The notes beneath the pieces are model-generated. The model saw only the letters and a program-made list of their open reading frames with translations, was not told where the DNA came from and searched no databases. This document shows positions 1 to 8,850 of a stretch of 20,958 nucleotides of DNA, piece after piece. The stretch comes from DATLYB01 sp964502525 (GTDB taxonomy: Bacteria; Bacteroidota; Bacteroidia; Chitinophagales; CAIOSU01): contig CAZCXH010000080.1 of NCBI GenBank assembly GCA_964502525.1, positions 1 through 20,958 on the forward strand, read 5' to 3'. Numbering within the stretch: the first letter of the stretch is position 1; each line of letters opens with the position of its first letter. A program made the position numbers and the translations under genes.

Positions 1-83
1 GGGACAGAGACTACCTTCTCAAGATTCTTAAAATTTAGATGCGATTGCCCTGCCGAACACTAACCCCCGCTTCACTATTTTAT

Positions 84-91
84 TAACTTTG
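84..91 (+). promoter_or_regulatory. putative Bacteroidota -7 promoter element (TAACTTTG)
   Basis: The octamer fits the Bacteroidota consensus TAnnTTTG exactly and lies 25 bases before the ATG of the DUF2723 gene. No TTTG is visible at the expected -33 position, so this is half a promoter by eye. Confidence 0.42.
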
Positions 92-115
92 CCCCTCTGT
101 TAAAATAAATTTTTA

Positions 116-3100
116 ATGAAACTCTACAGGCTTGCCAACAATGTGACGGGATGGGTGATTTTTGCCATAGCGCTTATTACCTATACATCCACGCTGGAGC
201 CTACCGCCAGCTTTTGGGATTGCGGTGAATTTATTTCGGGGGCTTATAAGCTTGAAGTGGTGCATCCGCCAGGGGCGCCCTTCTTCATCATCCTTAACCG
301 TATTGCAACGCTTTTTGCAGGCGATCCCGCGCGGGTGGCTTTTCTCGTGAACTTCATGTCAGGCCTTGCCAGCGCCCTTGGGGTGCTGTTCCTGTTCTGG
401 GTCATCACGGCTTTCGCCAGGAAAGCGATTTTCAAAAAAGGGGAAGAGCCTTCCGTCACCGATATCGTTGCCGTGATAGCAACGGGCGTTATTGGTGGTC
501 TTGCCTGCACGTTTTCAGACACCTATTGGTTCTCAGCCGTTGAAGGCGAAGTGTATGCGCTCTCCACCTTCTTCATCATCTTCGTTTTCTGGTGCATCAT
601 GAAGTGGGAAGCATCGGATGATGAGCGCTACCGCGACAAGTGGATCGTGTTCGCGGGGCTTGCAGTGGGCATGTCGGTGGGGGTGCACCTCATGAGCTTG
701 CTTGCCATACCTGCCATGGCGATGATTTATTATTTTAAAAAATACAGACCCACCGTTTTCGGAACGCTCATCGCCTTGTTTGCCGGTTTTCTGATACTGA
801 TGTTCGTGTATGTGGGCGTGGTGAGCAAGCTCATCAACCTGTTTGCCGCCTGCGACCTGATGTTCGTGAATGATTTCGGCTTGCCTTTCGGCAGCGGGGC
901 GATATTCTTTGGGGTACTGCTGGTGTTGCTGCTGATTGGGGCGCTGCTTTATGTCCACAGGATTGGCGACCTGAATATCCTGACATTCAGGTTCAGCGCA
1001 GCCAACCTGCAAACTTCAGTGCTCACGATGATTATGATATTGATAGGATTCTCGACCTATTCCGTAGTAGTGATACGCGCCCTTGCCATGCCCCCTATTG
1101 ACATGAACAAGCCTGCCGACATCTACCGGTTGCAATCCTATCTCAACCGCGAGCAATATGGCGACCGCCCGCTGCTGTATGGCCCTCATTACAATGCTTA
1201 TCCTACGGAAATCATCAAGAAAGGCAAGCGGTACTACAAGGGCAAGGACAAATACATTGTTATTGGCGACAAGATTGATTACAAGTTTGACGAAAAAGAT
1301 ATGATGGTGTTCCCGCGTCTCGGCTCTTGGCAGGACGACCGCCACGTTGATGCCTACCGCGCCATGCTCGGCCTGAAGGAGAAGGAAGACCCCTCTATGG
1401 CTGACAACATCCGCTTCTTTCTCAACTACCAGATAGGGTTCATGTGGTTCCGCTATTTCATGTGGAACTTTTCAGGAAGGCAGGACGACATACAGGGGCG
1501 TTTCGACAACAACAACGGCAACTGGATCACCGGCTTCAAGGCATTTGACGAGGCGCGCATCGGACCGATGGATAACATTACCGATGACCTGAAGAACAAC
1601 AAAGCCCGCAATCATTTTTACATGATTCCATTCATCCTCGGTCTGCTGGGCGCGGTCTATCTGTATCGGAAAGACGCCAACGATTTCATGATCGTGCTCA
1701 CGCTGTTTGTGTTCACCGGCCTGCTGGAAATAGTGTTCTTCAACTCTCCTCCGTTCGAGCCAAGGGAGCGTGACTACACTTTGGTTGGCTCATTTGTTAC
1801 CTATACCATTTTAATTGGATTCAGCGTGCTTGCCATTTTTGATTTTCTAAGGAGCAAGATAGCTCCGGTTGCGGCTCTCGGCATCGCCTTTCTTGTTTGC
1901 CTCACCGGACCCCTGCTGATGGCAAAAGACGGATATGACGATCATGACCGGTCAGGAAGATATACGGCACGCGATTTCGCGCGCAACTACCTGGAGTCAT
2001 GCGCGCCCAACGCCATCATCTTCACACAAGGCGACAACGACACTTATCCGCTGTGGTATGCGCAGGAGGTCGAGGGCATCAGAACAGATGTGCGCGTGGT
2101 GAACCTCAGCCTGCTGGGTGTTGATTGGTACATCGAGCAATTGAAATATGCGCTGAATGATGCTCCGCCCGTGAAGCTCATCCACACGCCCGACAAGTAC
2201 CTCGGCAACAAGCGCGATGTAACGCGCTATTATGACAACAAGAAGGTGCCGCAGGATGTGCCGCAGGAATTGAGGGATGTGATACAATTTATCGCTTCGG
2301 ATGAACGAAAGTACCAGGTGCAGGTGTCGAGTGGGGAGTTCATCAACTATCTGCCCACCAAGAAGCTCAAGATAACGGTTGATTCTGCTGCGGTGGTTAA
2401 GAACAAGGTGGTGACGGAATCGCTTTATCCGCAGATCGTGAAGGAGTTGAACGTGAGCATCGGCAGGAACAACCTTTTGAAAAACGATTTGATTGTTTTG
2501 GATATCATCGCGTCAAATCTTTGGGAGCGCCCCATCTACTTTGCCGTATCGGTGGCGCCCGATGCGTACCTCGGCTTTCAGAATTATTTCCAACTGGAGG
2601 GGCTGGCATACCGCATCGTGCCCGTGCTGTCGAAGAGAGACCGCGGCTCGCAGGGCGGCTATGTGAACACCGAAATCATGTATGACAACGTGATGAACAA
2701 ATTCAAGTGGGGCGGCATCGAAAAGAAAGACACCGTCTCTTATACGGTGAAATCAGGTGATACCAGGAAATCCATCGCAAAACAGTTTAACGTGACGGAA
2801 TATGAGTTGTCGGAGTTCAACGGTGGCGACACTGCGTTCAGCGCGGGGGCAAGCATTAAATCAGTTGTTCCCAACCCGCTTTACCTCGATGAAAACATCC
2901 TGCGCATGACGATGAACCTGCGGAGCAACTTCGCAAGGCTGGTGGAAACGCTGATTGACGAGGGTAAAAAAGAAGAGGCGAGAAAAGCCATTGACCGGTG
3001 CATCGCGGTGATGCCGAGGCAGACGGTTCCTTATAACATCTTCGTGGTGCGCTTCCCGGAATATTATTACAAGCTGGGCGACAACGCCAAAGCCGCAGAC

Positions 3101-3316
3101 CTCGCACGGCAGCTTGCCGGTGTTTACATGCAGGAGCTGCGGTATAACACCGACATGCTCGAGTTTGACCCGGGCGCCAAACGGGCCACGCAGCAGTCAT
3201 TGGCGGTGGTGCAGGAGCTTGCGCGCGTAGCCAATTTCTATAAAGACAAGCAGACGGAAGATGAGTTGAGAAGAATTTTCACCGAGATGCAGAGCGGTGC
3301 GGTGATGCCGCAGTGA
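116..3316 (+). CDS. DUF2723 family membrane protein (protein O-mannosyltransferase-like) with internal LysM domain
   Basis: This is a large polytopic inner-membrane protein of 1066 residues. The N-terminus has a transmembrane segment at about residues 12-28, then an acidic loop containing WDCGEF and HPPGAPFF. These are hallmarks of DUF2723, a GT-C-type family. The human DUF2723 protein TMEM260 is a protein O-mannosyltransferase, so transfer of sugar from a lipid-linked donor to exported proteins is a reasonable inference, not a demonstration. Further hydrophobic segments run through roughly residue 640; the remainder is probably periplasmic. Residues about 875-917 form a LysM motif (YTVKSGDT, then a helix and an NGG turn), expected to bind peptidoglycan. 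The last 120 residues look like TPR-type helices. Start: ATG at 116, just downstream of a TAnnTTTG element; no Shine-Dalgarno is visible, which is usual in this phylum. It has no close operon partner. The acceptor and sugar are unknown. Confidence 0.88.
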   Translation: MKLYRLANNVTGWVIFAIALITYTSTLEPTASFWDCGEFISGAYKLEVVHPPGAPFFIILNRIATLFAGDPARVAFLVNFMSGLASALGVLFLFWVITAFARKAIFKKGEEPSVTDIVAVIATGVIGGLACTFSDTYWFSAVEGEVYALSTFFIIFVFWCIMKWEASDDERYRDKWIVFAGLAVGMSVGVHLMSLLAIPAMAMIYYFKKYRPTVFGTLIALFAGFLILMFVYVGVVSKLINLFAACDLMFVNDFGLPFGSGAIFFGVLLVLLLIGALLYVHRIGDLNILTFRFSAANLQTSVLTMIMILIGFSTYSVVVIRALAMPPIDMNKPADIYRLQSYLNREQYGDRPLLYGPHYNAYPTEIIKKGKRYYKGKDKYIVIGDKIDYKFDEKDMMVFPRLGSWQDDRHVDAYRAMLGLKEKEDPSMADNIRFFLNYQIGFMWFRYFMWNFSGRQDDIQGRFDNNNGNWITGFKAFDEARIGPMDNITDDLKNNKARNHFYMIPFILGLLGAVYLYRKDANDFMIVLTLFVFTGLLEIVFFNSPPFEPRERDYTLVGSFVTYTILIGFSVLAIFDFLRSKIAPVAALGIAFLVCLTGPLLMAKDGYDDHDRSGRYTARDFARNYLESCAPNAIIFTQGDNDTYPLWYAQEVEGIRTDVRVVNLSLLGVDWYIEQLKYALNDAPPVKLIHTPDKYLGNKRDVTRYYDNKKVPQDVPQELRDVIQFIASDERKYQVQVSSGEFINYLPTKKLKITVDSAAVVKNKVVTESLYPQIVKELNVSIGRNNLLKNDLIVLDIIASNLWERPIYFAVSVAPDAYLGFQNYFQLEGLAYRIVPVLSKRDRGSQGGYVNTEIMYDNVMNKFKWGGIEKKDTVSYTVKSGDTRKSIAKQFNVTEYELSEFNGGDTAFSAGASIKSVVPNPLYLDENILRMTMNLRSNFARLVETLIDEGKKEEARKAIDRCIAVMPRQTVPYNIFVVRFPEYYYKLGDNAKAADLARQLAGVYMQELRYNTDMLEFDPGAKRATQQSLAVVQELARVANFYKDKQTEDELRRIFTEMQSGAVMPQ

Positions 3317-3384
3317 AGGAAGCTCGATTGACGAATGGAAGGGAATTATCCCGAAACAAGTGTAAAAAACGAACTGTGATCGGG

Positions 3385-3441
3385 ATATACCATCGGATAC
3401 TATTCGGTACAAGTTCGAAAACCTGTGTACCGATGGTATAT
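3385..3441. repeat. 12-bp perfect inverted repeat upstream of the DinB-family gene
   Basis: ATATACCATCGG at 3385-3396 is exactly complementary to CCGATGGTATAT at 3430-3441. With one bulged base (3397) the pairing extends to TAC/GTA, giving a stem of about 15 bp and a loop of about 30 bases. The loop holds another possible partner, CGGTAC at 3405-3410, that could pair with GTACCG in the right arm. No T-run follows, so it is not a classical terminator. It ends 22 bases before the DinB-family ATG, so it may be an operator or a leader hairpin. Confidence 0.6.
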
Positions 3442-3463
3442 AAACCATCCTTTATCTTCCATT

Positions 3464-3976
3464 ATGAATCATCCTCACATTATCGCCCAGCTTGACGCTA
3501 ACCGCAACACCTTCGCAGGTCTTTTGTCCGCAAGCGATCTTTCGGAAATCACATGGCGTCCGGCTGAGAAAAAATGGTGCCTTCTCGAAATGGCCTGCCA
3601 TCTTTATGACGAAGAGCGCGAAGATTTCCGGGCAAGGTTGAAACACACGCTTGAAACTCCGCAGGGAGAGCTGCCGGCCATTGACCCGGAAGGCTGGGTG
3701 GCATCACGCAAATACATCGAGCAGGATTTTAATAAAAAAGTAAGCAATTTCCTCTCCGAAAGAGAGCGGTCAGTTGCGTGGCTGCACGCCTTGAAAGACC
3801 CCGCATGGAAGAGCGCCCATCATCATCCCAAGTTCGGCCCCCTGAGTGCGGAAATGTTCCTCGCCAACTGGCTCGCGCATGACTACCTCCACATCAGGCA
3901 GATCATCCGCCTGCGGTATCATTATCTTCAACATGCGGCAAAGGAAGTGACGCTTCGATATGCGGGAGAGTGGTGA
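3464..3976 (+). CDS. DinB-family putative metal-dependent protein
   Basis: The protein has 170 residues, the usual size for a DinB/YfiT-type four-helix bundle. The three expected metal ligands are visible: His46 in the helix around WCLLEMACHLYDEE, and His139 and His143 in LAHDYLHIRQ near the C-terminus. Family members bind a divalent metal; some are thiol transferases (for example with bacillithiol or mycothiol) and many have no known reaction, so no substrate is assigned. I place the start at ATG 3464. A GTG 39 bases upstream is in frame, but the 13 extra residues lie inside the inverted repeat and do not resemble family starts. The stop is 12 bases from the end of the convergent lipoprotein gene, leaving no room for a separate terminator. 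Confidence 0.82.
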   Translation: MNHPHIIAQLDANRNTFAGLLSASDLSEITWRPAEKKWCLLEMACHLYDEEREDFRARLKHTLETPQGELPAIDPEGWVASRKYIEQDFNKKVSNFLSERERSVAWLHALKDPAWKSAHHHPKFGPLSAEMFLANWLAHDYLHIRQIIRLRYHYLQHAAKEVTLRYAGEW

Positions 3977-3988
3977 GGTTCAGAAGAT

Positions 3989-5623
3989 TTATCGCAGGTT
4001 CAACTCCGCCTCCATCTCCCAGTTAGCCCTCACGTTGATCTTTTCCGGGTGCGCATATACCCGCTCAGGCTGCCTGCGCTGCATGTAGTTTCCGGTGTCC
4101 CATTTGCCATTGGAGTTGGCATCATATATTATCCTTATTTCATAAGAGCCCGGCAGCATCTTTTTAAATTCAGTTTTTACGGAGCCGGCAAAAGCCTGCT
4201 CTTTTATCTTATCGCCATTGTTCACATCAACCATTTGCAGAATGTAACTCATCCCATCCTCTCCGCTGACCGAAACGGTGAGCGAGCCGTAATCTTCATC
4301 CGACTTTGTTCTCATTTTCAACGCAAGAGTATCGTTGATCGTTTCGAAATAGTCGGTTAACGCTCCCGGCAGCAAGGTGATGGTGTAGCCGGTTTTTTGC
4401 TTTCTTGGGAAATCAAACAGCGCCCGTCTGGCGCCTTCGTCAGAAAGCCTGGCTTGCACGAGCCTGATTTCCGCACGGGGAGAATCCTGTGCCACAATTA
4501 TCCTTTCGGGCGCGATTGTTTTTACAGGATGATTCATTACGGCAGCAACCGCGCCTTCTGTTCCTATCATGCTGTCGCGCGAGGCGAAGGCGAACCTTGA
4601 AAAGATGCTTTTCAGCGAATCGGCATGGGCCGGCATGTTCCGGACGGTTATCTTTTCGATGCTGTCTTTGTTAACCACCAGCCTGAGGCTGTCACCGGCA
4701 ACGGGTCTTGTGTACCATGCCAGCAGCGTATCGCGTGTTCCATTGTATTCTATAACAGCAACGGGATTGCCGTCTTCAAACGAAGTTGCCGCAAGTTCAT
4801 CAACGCTCCCTGAATAAACGAGCCTGACAAATCCCTGCCGGGAATCGTCCATCCCGATTCGTTTGAGCGGCATTTTCCTATCCTCGCGAAACAGATTCAG
4901 CCTGATTCCTGCCACATTCGAGTCAACGGTCAATGCTGCATCCATAAAAGCCGCTTCCTCATCCGGAAGGTCGTAGATGTAGTTATAATTTTCATCCTTC
5001 AGCGCAAAAAGACGATACGCGCCACCGCCAAGATGGCTGAAATTGAAGCTGCCATCCTCAGCGGTTTTAGTGAAATAATAAGGCCGTACCTTCAGCAGCG
5101 CGCTGTCGCCAAGGTCTTTGTGAAGCATCACCAGCGCTTTTGCGGCAGGCTTGTCATCAAGAGCCGTCATCACTTTTCCTGAAACCGATAATGAATCCAG
5201 AACATCTCCGGTTGAAAAAACGAATTGAAAATTGCTCAATACGTTTGATTCATTCACGTCTTTCAGCGACTCTCCGAAGTTGATGGTGTAGGTGGTGTTG
5301 CTATCAAGCCGGGCATCCTTCAATTCAATCTCCAGCTTTTTTGCCTTCACATGGATTTTCGGCTCGGGAAGGATAGCGGGCGAAATGATAATCTCCTGCG
5401 AAGGATTTTCCAGCTTCACATATTCATTAAATTCAATGGTGATTTTATTGCTCCTGAAACGGGTGGAAAGGTTTTCAGGAGTTGCCGAAACCGCGTTGGG
5501 CGGCTGCGTGTCTTTCGGTCCGCCCGCTGGCGTAACAATGTTGGCGCACGATGATGCCAGTAAGGAAATTGATGCGCCAAAGGCGAAAAGCCGGAACGCT
5601 GTTTTGGTGGAAAGTTGAGTCAA
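3989..5623 (-). CDS. SbsA-type Ig-like domain lipoprotein
   Basis: A 544-residue outer-membrane or periplasmic lipoprotein. The signal peptide ends in the lipobox LASSC, with Cys26 as the lipidated residue. Residues about 35-140 match the bacterial SbsA Ig-like domain (Big_5 type): a TPAGGPKDTQPP opening, IEFNEYVKL, and a closing TTYTINFG segment. Residues about 150-225 look like a carboxypeptidase-regulatory-like beta sandwich (AEDGSFNFSHL). The rest is beta-rich with no motif I recognise, ending in a strand around YEIRIIYDANSNGKWD. It is the last gene of the gldA-F-G run, 32 bases after the DUF4340 stop, so it is probably cotranscribed. Proteins of this architecture are widespread in Bacteroidota. 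A structural or assembly role at the envelope is inferred; no enzymatic function is suggested. Confidence 0.8.
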   Translation of the reverse strand: MTQLSTKTAFRLFAFGASISLLASSCANIVTPAGGPKDTQPPNAVSATPENLSTRFRSNKITIEFNEYVKLENPSQEIIISPAILPEPKIHVKAKKLEIELKDARLDSNTTYTINFGESLKDVNESNVLSNFQFVFSTGDVLDSLSVSGKVMTALDDKPAAKALVMLHKDLGDSALLKVRPYYFTKTAEDGSFNFSHLGGGAYRLFALKDENYNYIYDLPDEEAAFMDAALTVDSNVAGIRLNLFREDRKMPLKRIGMDDSRQGFVRLVYSGSVDELAATSFEDGNPVAVIEYNGTRDTLLAWYTRPVAGDSLRLVVNKDSIEKITVRNMPAHADSLKSIFSRFAFASRDSMIGTEGAVAAVMNHPVKTIAPERIIVAQDSPRAEIRLVQARLSDEGARRALFDFPRKQKTGYTITLLPGALTDYFETINDTLALKMRTKSDEDYGSLTVSVSGEDGMSYILQMVDVNNGDKIKEQAFAGSVKTEFKKMLPGSYEIRIIYDANSNGKWDTGNYMQRRQPERVYAHPEKINVRANWEMEAELNLR

Positions 5624-5655
5624 GAAGAGAAGGTCGGAACCCCAAACTTAAGGCA

Positions 5656-6606
5656 TTACCTGCTGACCGCTGCCGTATCGGACACCGGCATAAACTTCGA
5701 CCTGTCCGCAAAAATTCGTTCGAATACTCCGGAGCCGTTGAACAGATTGTCAGTATTCTGCGAAGAACGGATCACTTTTTTATCGCCCAGAACAAATGCC
5801 TCCACCTTGGCGATGCTGCCGGTGCTGTCGTCAATCTCCAGAAGATATTGGGGAGTTCCAAGAGTCGCGGGATCAACTTCATCGGCAAACATGCTGCCCA
5901 TCATCATGGATGCTGAATTAAGGTAATTCGTCACCTCCTGCTGGTTAGCGGGAGCGTCATCCAGCAGCCAGCTTCCATCCCGGTTAGTCAGTTGATACCG
6001 CATGGTGTCGGCAAGCGAGAACGACAATTTTTTCCAGTCGTCTTTGTTACCTTTGATCAGGGTTTTGTTGCGCCATTCATCAGCTCCTGAGTTGAATGTT
6101 CCTTCTAGATAGCCATCCACCGCGTATGTTTCATCTTCGCCCTCCAAGCGTACGAATGTTTCAACATTTCTGCCGCCAGAGAAACTCATCTTGCCAATGA
6201 TAACGTCCAAAGTTTTCTTGTCGCCTTCATTCACCTTCACTCTCGTTCCCGATGTATCCACTTCAAATTCCTTCCATTTATCAGCGCTTCTTGCTGCGAG
6301 GCGCGTAGGCTTGATGCCGGTGAGTGTTTTGAACAAACCGGAGATTCGTGAATCATCTACAGTTTGATTTTTGCTCTCATTCAGGCGCACTTTCCATTCT
6401 CCGCCTTCGCTGAACAGTTTCACTTCAGAGCCTTTTTTCGATTTCGGATAAATGTAAACCGCTGATACCTTGTTGGTGTCAATGCTCACCAGTTCGCTTC
6501 GGAAGTTGCGCTCACCTTTCTTGGAATCCAAAAATTTCACCACCGCAATCACCGCGAGCAGCGCGCCAAGAATCAGCAGCAGTTTTAGGTTGGAAAATTT
6601 AGACAT
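5656..6606 (-). CDS. DUF4340 domain protein, membrane-anchored, downstream of gldG
   Basis: A 316-residue protein with one N-terminal transmembrane anchor (residues about 7-25, LKLLLILGALLAVIAVVKFL) followed by a soluble, probably periplasmic, body. The repeated pattern (a strand ending in a Ser/Asp turn, then WKVR, DDSRISGLFKTL, GKMSFSGG, TYAVDGYL, WRNKTLI, DGSWLLDD) is typical of DUF4340. This family commonly sits next to GldG-type ABC auxiliary proteins, and here the ATG lies inside the end of gldG with an 8-base overlap, implying translational coupling. Its biochemical role is unknown; the context suggests an accessory extracytoplasmic subunit of the GldAFG transporter. Confidence 0.82.
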   Translation of the reverse strand: MSKFSNLKLLLILGALLAVIAVVKFLDSKKGERNFRSELVSIDTNKVSAVYIYPKSKKGSEVKLFSEGGEWKVRLNESKNQTVDDSRISGLFKTLTGIKPTRLAARSADKWKEFEVDTSGTRVKVNEGDKKTLDVIIGKMSFSGGRNVETFVRLEGEDETYAVDGYLEGTFNSGADEWRNKTLIKGNKDDWKKLSFSLADTMRYQLTNRDGSWLLDDAPANQQEVTNYLNSASMMMGSMFADEVDPATLGTPQYLLEIDDSTGSIAKVEAFVLGDKKVIRSSQNTDNLFNGSGVFERIFADRSKFMPVSDTAAVSR

Positions 6607-8122
6607 AACGCTCCTCCATCCATTTCATCCGCTTCTTTCTGCGCATCTGCATCCTTACGAAACCATAAACGATGATAAGCAGGATGGGCGCGAGGAAGTT
6701 GCCGTATTTGATCATTGTCTTTTTACTGTCGTCCAAATCATCTGCTTTGATGGGACGCGATGAAACGCCTTTCGTGCGCAGTTCATTCAGTCCGGTGTCA
6801 TCAGAAAGCCAATCCACCGCATTTACAAAAAAGCTCACATTATCGGGCTGCAACTGCTGGTACTCGCGTCCCTGCCCGTTCACGGCAAAGTCGCCATCGC
6901 CAAACACCACCATTTTCGTTGATCTGGTCCCGGAGATTTTTCCTTCCACCGCAACAGCAACAGGCAGTGATGAAAGCGGGAAATCATTGTTGGTGTAGTT
7001 TTTCATCACGTTGAAAAACGTGCTGCCTGGTTCTGTGTTTGCTTTGTTTGAAGTTTTAGCAAGAGCAGTAGCCTTGATGGAAGAATCTGAAAACGCGTAC
7101 GTGATGGGGCTTGCAAACGGCAGCAGCACGCGCTCCAATCCTTTGGAGATGGGATGATCTGCAAACGTGGAAATCAATGGCAGGTAAGGAAACTGCACGG
7201 GCGTCTGCATTGTGAAAAAACCCTGGCGCTGCTGCACTGTTACCGTGCCGCACTGCGCATCCAATATGAATTTATCTTCAACTGAAATCCCTTTTTGACT
7301 CAACCAGTTCTCAAGCCCTGTGCTGACCGGGCTTCCCTGGCTGGTGCTGAAGTCGCCATTTACGCGGTTTAGCGCCAGCAGCAGATTCCCACCGTTTGAC
7401 ATGAACTCATCCAGCCTCTGCAAATGAATCGGGCTGAAAGAATCTTCAGGAGCAACAATCACAAGCGTTTTGTATGTGTTAGGAATCGCTGCCGTATCGT
7501 TAATCGTGTAGGTTGAAACGTCATAGAGCACTGACAGAACGGTTCTCACCTGCTGCATTTCTTCGAGAGGCGGCTCGCCTTGTCCTTGTAAAAAAGCGAT
7601 CTTGGGCTTTTCCTTCACCGAAAGCTTCTTGATGCTTGACGAAAGGGCATACTCCATCGCAGCTCCCGGCTGTAAAAATGGAATCACATCGCTCTGGTCG
7701 CCCATCTTCAACACCGCGCCCAAATAAGCCTTTTGTTGCTTCATCTCATCTTTTTCGCGCACGTTGATCATCACCGTTTGAATGCCTGATTGCAATGCCT
7801 GCTGTTCCAACTCTTCCTTTTCGCTTGGGTCAATGAACTCATATACTACATTTCCGTTGGAGCGGTTGGCATATTCCACCAATAAATCCTTGAAGTCATT
7901 TTTCGTTTCGACAACGTTGGGGGGAAGGTTTTTTGAGAAATAGGCGGTGACGGTAACCGGCTCTTTGAGGTTGCTTAAAATATCGCGCGTTGCTTTGCTC
8001 AGCGTATAACGCTTGTCGCCCGTGAAATCGAGGCGCATTGAAAAGCGGGTGGAAATAAATCCCACGAGGATGACGATAACCGCCACCAGCAATATCCTCA
8101 TTTGAAGCGCGCTCCTTTTCAT
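6599..8122 (-). CDS. gldG: GldG, extracytoplasmic auxiliary component of the GldAFG ABC transporter
   Basis: The 507-residue length and layout fit GldG (ABC-type uncharacterised transport auxiliary domain). There is a transmembrane helix at residues about 9-25 and a large periplasmic body beginning DFTGDKRYTLSKATRDIL, the conserved opening of this family. The body includes VTAYFSKNLPP, IAFLQGQGEP, NGGNLLLALNRV and VVFGDGDFA. A second helix at about residues 476-491 is followed by a basic cytoplasmic tail. GldG pairs with permease GldF and ATPase GldA. In Flavobacterium johnsoniae these were first described as gliding genes, yet several gliding species lack them, so the transported substrate and the link to motility remain unsettled. 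The start is 2 bases after the gldF stop and the end overlaps the DUF4340 gene, so this is a tight operon. Confidence 0.88.
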   Translation of the reverse strand: MKRSALQMRILLVAVIVILVGFISTRFSMRLDFTGDKRYTLSKATRDILSNLKEPVTVTAYFSKNLPPNVVETKNDFKDLLVEYANRSNGNVVYEFIDPSEKEELEQQALQSGIQTVMINVREKDEMKQQKAYLGAVLKMGDQSDVIPFLQPGAAMEYALSSSIKKLSVKEKPKIAFLQGQGEPPLEEMQQVRTVLSVLYDVSTYTINDTAAIPNTYKTLVIVAPEDSFSPIHLQRLDEFMSNGGNLLLALNRVNGDFSTSQGSPVSTGLENWLSQKGISVEDKFILDAQCGTVTVQQRQGFFTMQTPVQFPYLPLISTFADHPISKGLERVLLPFASPITYAFSDSSIKATALAKTSNKANTEPGSTFFNVMKNYTNNDFPLSSLPVAVAVEGKISGTRSTKMVVFGDGDFAVNGQGREYQQLQPDNVSFFVNAVDWLSDDTGLNELRTKGVSSRPIKADDLDDSKKTMIKYGNFLAPILLIIVYGFVRMQMRRKKRMKWMEERYV

Positions 8123-8124
8123 CT

Positions 8125-8850
8125 TCAGCCGATAATATTTCTTTTGGTCAGAACATTTTCAGCAAACACCAATCCCGCAAATGACAAGAGTAGGAAATAC
8201 AAAACATCTTTCGTGTCAATCACCCCTCGCGAGATGGATTCAAAGTGTGTGGTCATGCTGAGGTAGTGCAGGATGTCTGCGACCATCCCGGACGAACCGG
8301 ACGACAGCACATCGAAAATGATGAGGAAGAAAACCCCGATGAGCAGCGACACCAGGAAAGCTACAATTTGATTGTTGGTGATGCTGCTGGCAAACATGCC
8401 GATGCTGATGTAAACGCAACTCATCAAAATCAATCCGAGGTAGCCGCACCAGATAGCTCCATGGTCAACATTGCCCAGCGTGGTGAGGGTATAATAATAA
8501 GGTAAGGTGAAAACGAGCGCAATCAAAATGAGCAACAGGCAGGCGAGTGATTTCCCGAAAACAATCTGCCAGTCACTGACGGATTTTGTTTGAAGCAATT
8601 CAATGGTGCCCGTGCGGTTTTCTTCCGCCAGCATGCGCATGGTGAGGGCGGGGATGAAAAAGAACAATGTCCAGTATGCCACACCGAAAAACGGTTCGAG
8701 CGTCACCTGTCCTCTCAGGAATATGTCCGCGCCATAAATCCATGTGAAGAAGCCGCTCATGCCCAGGAACACCACCAGCAGCACATAAGCCACCAGCGAA
8801 TCGAAAAACGATACGAGTTCTCTTTTTGCTATGATCCAGATGGCGGACAT
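8125..8850 (-). CDS. gldF: GldF, permease of the GldAFG ABC transporter
   Basis: A 241-residue ABC-2 type permease with about six hydrophobic helices, starting with MSAIWIIAKRELVSFFDSLVAYVLLVVF-like sequence (the amphipathic helix plus first membrane span typical of ABC-2 permeases). The internal MLAEENRTGTIELLQTKSVSDWQIV-type coupling loop, at about residues 73-98, is the most conserved stretch of GldF and related permeases. It would form the membrane channel with GldG and be driven by GldA. The ATG at 8850 directly abuts the end of a long inverted repeat, and an ATG-TAA start-stop pair lies 9 bases upstream in frame, so translation initiation may be unusual. I split no cited motif beyond its key residues EENRTGTIELL. 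Confidence 0.88.
   Translation of the reverse strand: MSAIWIIAKRELVSFFDSLVAYVLLVVFLGMSGFFTWIYGADIFLRGQVTLEPFFGVAYWTLFFFIPALTMRMLAEENRTGTIELLQTKSVSDWQIVFGKSLACLLLILIALVFTLPYYYTLTTLGNVDHGAIWCGYLGLILMSCVYISIGMFASSITNNQIVAFLVSLLIGVFFLIIFDVLSSGSSGMVADILHYLSMTTHFESISRGVIDTKDVLYFLLLSFAGLVFAENVLTKRNIIG

Noticed and set aside
533..1012. Minus-strand open frame of 159 codons inside the DUF2723 gene
   Set aside because: Its His/Gln-rich, low-complexity translation is what the antisense of a membrane protein gives; the plus-strand frame has clear domain matches.
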